Below, one piece after another: positions 61,624 through 64,000 of a DNA stretch of 64,000 nt (position 1 is the first letter of the stretch; the number at the start of each line of letters is the position of its first letter). A program made the translations under genes and the position numbers. The notes beneath the pieces were generated by a model. That model had not been told where the DNA came from. It saw only the letters and a list, made by a program, of their open reading frames with translations, and searched no databases. The stretch comes from Thalassotalea euphylliae (GTDB lineage: Bacteria; Pseudomonadota; Gammaproteobacteria; Enterobacterales; Alteromonadaceae), in contig NZ_QUOU01000001.1 in the NCBI RefSeq assembly GCF_003390335.1, forward strand, positions 3,472,001 through 3,536,000, read 5' to 3'.

Positions 61624-62514
61624 ATGAAAACCATTTTTTACACTGTACTTGCACTTTGCGCATTTGCTGGAAACTCTATTTTATGTCGTTTAGCCTTAGG
61701 TGAAGAGACCATTGATGCCGCTAGCTTTACCCATATTCGCTTGGCATCCGGCATTGCGACCTTAATGCTGATTTTTGCGCTCTTCAAAGGCCGCACGTCG
61801 GCACAGGGGGCAGCGAATAAAGCAGCCAAAGCATCAACAGGCAGCTGGTGGGCTGCTGCTATGTTGTTTGTTTATGCGATTACCTTCTCATACGCTTACA
61901 TCACCTTAGATACAGGCACGGGGGCTTTAATTTTATTTGCTTCAGTACAGTTAACTTTGATTATCTATGGCTTGATTGCTGGTAACAGGCTTCACCCTGT
62001 CGAGTGGTTTGGATTATTAGTCGCCTTTGCCGGCTTTGTTTACTTAGTGCTGCCAACACTAAGTACACCATCATTAACAGGCTTTGTATTGATGTCGCTA
62101 TCAGGTATCGCTTGGGGCTTTTACACACTTGCTGGCAGGCAATCAATTAACCCACTCGCCGACACCAGTTTTAATTTTTTAAGAACCTTACCTTTAGTGA
62201 TCTTGCTATTCGTTTTTACCATTAATTCAGCAACTATCAGCACAGCAGGAATCGCCTATGCAGTAATGTCTGGCGCAATTGCCTCTGGGCTTGGCTATAC
62301 CATTTGGTATAAAGCTTTACCTAGCTTGTCAGCAATTCAAGCAGGTGTTGTGCAGCTCTCAGTTCCGATTTTAGCCGCTGTTGGTGGGGTTGTTTTTGCC
62401 GGTGAAGACTTATCGATGCGCTTAATCATTGCCTCGCTGATGATCTTAGGCGGTATCTTGCTGGTTATTGCCACTAAACACGTGTTGAACTATCGGGTGA
62501 GAATTTCGCGCTAG
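61624..62514 (+). CDS. EamA family transporter
   Basis: The 296-residue protein has ten helices in two EamA repeats (ALCAFAGNSILCRLALGEE at the N-terminus; AVMSGAIASGLGYTIWYKAL in the second repeat). It is closer to the YedA/RarD-like amino-acid/metabolite exporters than the protein at 42182. Substrate unknown. The next gene starts 113 bp later. Confidence 0.9.
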   Translation: MKTIFYTVLALCAFAGNSILCRLALGEETIDAASFTHIRLASGIATLMLIFALFKGRTSAQGAANKAAKASTGSWWAAAMLFVYAITFSYAYITLDTGTGALILFASVQLTLIIYGLIAGNRLHPVEWFGLLVAFAGFVYLVLPTLSTPSLTGFVLMSLSGIAWGFYTLAGRQSINPLADTSFNFLRTLPLVILLFVFTINSATISTAGIAYAVMSGAIASGLGYTIWYKALPSLSAIQAGVVQLSVPILAAVGGVVFAGEDLSMRLIIASLMILGGILLVIATKHVLNYRVRISR

Positions 62515-62627
62515 CGCCGCTTGTTAGCACTTGTTACGAGTCGTCGTTTCTTATCCCCTTGCCATCAAGCACTTAGATGTTTATGTTGTAGTACATTAAT
62601 TTTCCTAGCATTTACAAGGAGGTAGAA

Positions 62628-63173
62628 ATGGCGAATACAATAAACAATAAGTTTACCGCCTTACAAGCCATGGGCGCTGGTGAGTTTGTTCACCTTAATG
62701 GCTCGCTTATCGAACACTTGTCTTCAACCTACCAACTGCTTAAAAACTGGGGCGCGAGCACAGTACTTTGCGATGCGGGCTTGTATCATGCAGCTTATGG
62801 CACTGCCGGATTTGATGCGCACATGCTTTCTCTACACCAACGAGATCAAGTTGCGAAGCTCATCGGCCAAGAGGCAGAAGCGATTGTTTATTTGTATTGT
62901 GCGTGTGATCGCGATTTTACCTTCGCCAAGCTTAGTGCCAGCAAAGCGATTGCGTTTAAAGATAGATTTACCAATAGCACTTTTAGCTTAACCGACCAAC
63001 AAGCACGAGAATTTTGCGAGCTAACCGTAGCAAACGAACTTGAATTAGTCATCGCCAGCGAGCCATTTAAAGCCGAACATGGTGGAGGACTAAAGCGCTT
63101 ATTCAACAACATGCAGGCTTGGTTGAGCAATAGTGCGATCAGCGCGTACCAACAGGCTTTACATGACAGCTAA
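62628..63173 (+). CDS. DUF6817-like protein
   Basis: The 181-residue protein carries HLNGSLIEHLSSTYQLLKNW, then CDAGLYHAAYGTAGFD, a His-rich helical pattern like the metal core of HD-type proteins. It matches what I recall of DUF6817 (HLxG..xHL, AGLFHS.YGT). Activity unknown. A ribosome site AAGGAGG lies before the ATG. Confidence 0.78.
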   Translation: MANTINNKFTALQAMGAGEFVHLNGSLIEHLSSTYQLLKNWGASTVLCDAGLYHAAYGTAGFDAHMLSLHQRDQVAKLIGQEAEAIVYLYCACDRDFTFAKLSASKAIAFKDRFTNSTFSLTDQQAREFCELTVANELELVIASEPFKAEHGGGLKRLFNNMQAWLSNSAISAYQQALHDS

Positions 63174-63185
63174 AGATGTCACCAC

Positions 63186-63599
63186 ATGAACTACACAATT
63201 ACCGAAAATCCCCCCAAACTTGAAGACTTTATAGCCTTACGCACCAAAGTTGGTTGGGGAAACACAGACCCCTTGCTTGCCCAAATGAGTTTAGACAATT
63301 CACTGTATCACTTGAGCGCTTATCAAAATAATCAGTTAATTGGTATGGTGAGACTCGTTGGTGATGGCGCACTGTTTTTCTATATTCAAGACTTAGTGGT
63401 AGCACCAGTATTTCAGCAAACAGGCGTAGGAAAAGCGTTAATGACCAAACTAGAGCAACACCTAGCTAAAGTAGCCAAGTATGGAGCAACAATTGGCTTA
63501 TTTAGCGCGCAGGGCAAAGAAGCGTTTTATCACCAGTACGGTTATGTTGAACGAACAGGAGAGCCTTTAGGTTTAGGCATGTGTAAGTTTGTTAGCTAG
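63186..63599 (+). CDS. GNAT family acetyltransferase
   Basis: The 137-residue single-domain acetyltransferase has DLVVAPVFQQTGVGKALMTK (acetyl-CoA loop QxxGxG/A form) and the C-terminal FYHQYGYVERTGEPLG. Its N-terminus NPPKLEDFIALRTKVGWG resembles the short YitI/PhnO group. It lies 12 bp after the DUF6817-like gene, so they may be co-transcribed. Confidence 0.9.
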   Translation: MNYTITENPPKLEDFIALRTKVGWGNTDPLLAQMSLDNSLYHLSAYQNNQLIGMVRLVGDGALFFYIQDLVVAPVFQQTGVGKALMTKLEQHLAKVAKYGATIGLFSAQGKEAFYHQYGYVERTGEPLGLGMCKFVS

Positions 63600-63645
63600 C
63601 GCAAACAAGGGCAGCGCTAGCTCAATACCACCTAGGAAATAGCTT

Positions 63646-64000
63646 ATGATAAAAATTAATCAACAACAGCTCAATCAAGCAGTTAAACAGCATATTATCA
63701 GCGCGCAACAAGCAGATGAGCTGTATTCCTTTTTAAGTGCGCAGCAAGCCCATATCGCGCAATTTACATTTACCCATGTGCTGTACTATTTTGGTGGTTT
63801 AATTGCCATTGGTGCCATGAGTTTGTTTATGACCTTAGGTTGGTCGACTTTTGGTGGTGCTGGCATTCTCGCGATTTCGCTTGCCTACGCGGCTATTGGC
63901 TTGTGGTTAACACACCGTTTCGCCAATAAACAGCTAATTATTCCCGCTGGTATTTGCGCTACTTTTGTCACTTGCTTGACGCCTTTGGCAGTATTTGGCT
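63646..64000 (+). CDS. DUF2157-like membrane protein (3' truncated by window)
   Basis: The frame from ATG 63646 (MIKINQQQLNQAVKQHII) is open to the last base, giving 118 residues. A cytoplasmic helical N-terminus with a LYSFLSAQQ segment is followed by hydrophobic helices (YYFGGLIAIGAMSLFMTL, LAISLAYAAIGLWLT). This start fits DUF2157 membrane proteins, which are much longer. Confidence 0.7.
   Translation, partial: MIKINQQQLNQAVKQHIISAQQADELYSFLSAQQAHIAQFTFTHVLYYFGGLIAIGAMSLFMTLGWSTFGGAGILAISLAYAAIGLWLTHRFANKQLIIPAGICATFVTCLTPLAVFG

Overview
The window looks like a chromosomal segment of a marine gammaproteobacterium of the Alteromonadales, probably close to Colwelliaceae/Thalassotalea. This is inferred from gene content and order (zapA with 6S RNA, metK under MetJ-type boxes, rsmE-gshB-yqgE-ruvX, pilT/pilU beside yggS-proC-yggT, rdgB-hemW, tadA, mltF, purL), not from a database search.

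Region 1 (1-9143) is the most unusual part. It is a head-to-tail array of eight copies of a cassette of about 1,173 bp. Each cassette has a 57-codon ORF that overlaps, by TAATG, a 318-codon gene for a two-helix membrane protein. The first copy is cut by the window edge, so the array continues upstream. The large proteins are near-identical at both ends but are mosaics of a few interchangeable segments (N-terminal motif, membrane hairpin, middle, C-terminal patch). Two copies carry the same one-base contraction of an A9 tract (A8), which splits the reading frame. The array resembles an orphan immunity or effector/immunity expansion; no function can be proved from sequence.

Region 2 (9144-15110) is housekeeping: zapA, an unknown membrane-anchored protein, 6S RNA, an MFS exporter, murI and metK with a MetJ operator and a clear terminator. 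Region 3 (15160-23034) holds a MacB-type ABC exporter (adaptor, ATPase, permease) divergent from an NtrC-family regulator and its histidine kinase, with a sigma-54-like promoter and paired operator-like sites between them. Region 4 (23167-28295) is a small membrane protein, rsmE, gshB, yqgE, ruvX, an AEC transporter and rsuA.

Region 5 (28390-36126) is an iron-type operon: imelysin lipoprotein, two di-haem DUF1111 lipoproteins, a second imelysin and a DUF1513 Tat lipoprotein. It is preceded by a perfect FNR/CRP-family box and a 19-bp Fur-like palindrome. Region 6 (36181-46429) carries pilU/pilT and the yggS-proC-yggT-DUF4426 / rdgB-hemW-tadA-argR line, with a three-gene insertion (PH-domain protein, lipoprotein, EamA transporter). 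Region 7 (46723-54791) has a PKD/YHYH lipoprotein, a previously unmarked 39-codon basic gene whose stop codon lies in its own terminator hairpin, mltF and purL.

Region 8 (54792-64000) is accessory: a DUF5675 gene and a tiny membrane protein flanked by integron-like core sites, two MAPEG proteins, a lipoprotein paralogous to one in region 6, a DUF4344 metallopeptidase, ABM and cupin proteins (the cupin with a 30-bp tandem repeat), two GNATs, an EamA transporter, a DUF6817-like protein and a truncated DUF2157-like membrane protein. No tRNA, rRNA, CRISPR array, transposase or integrase was seen.
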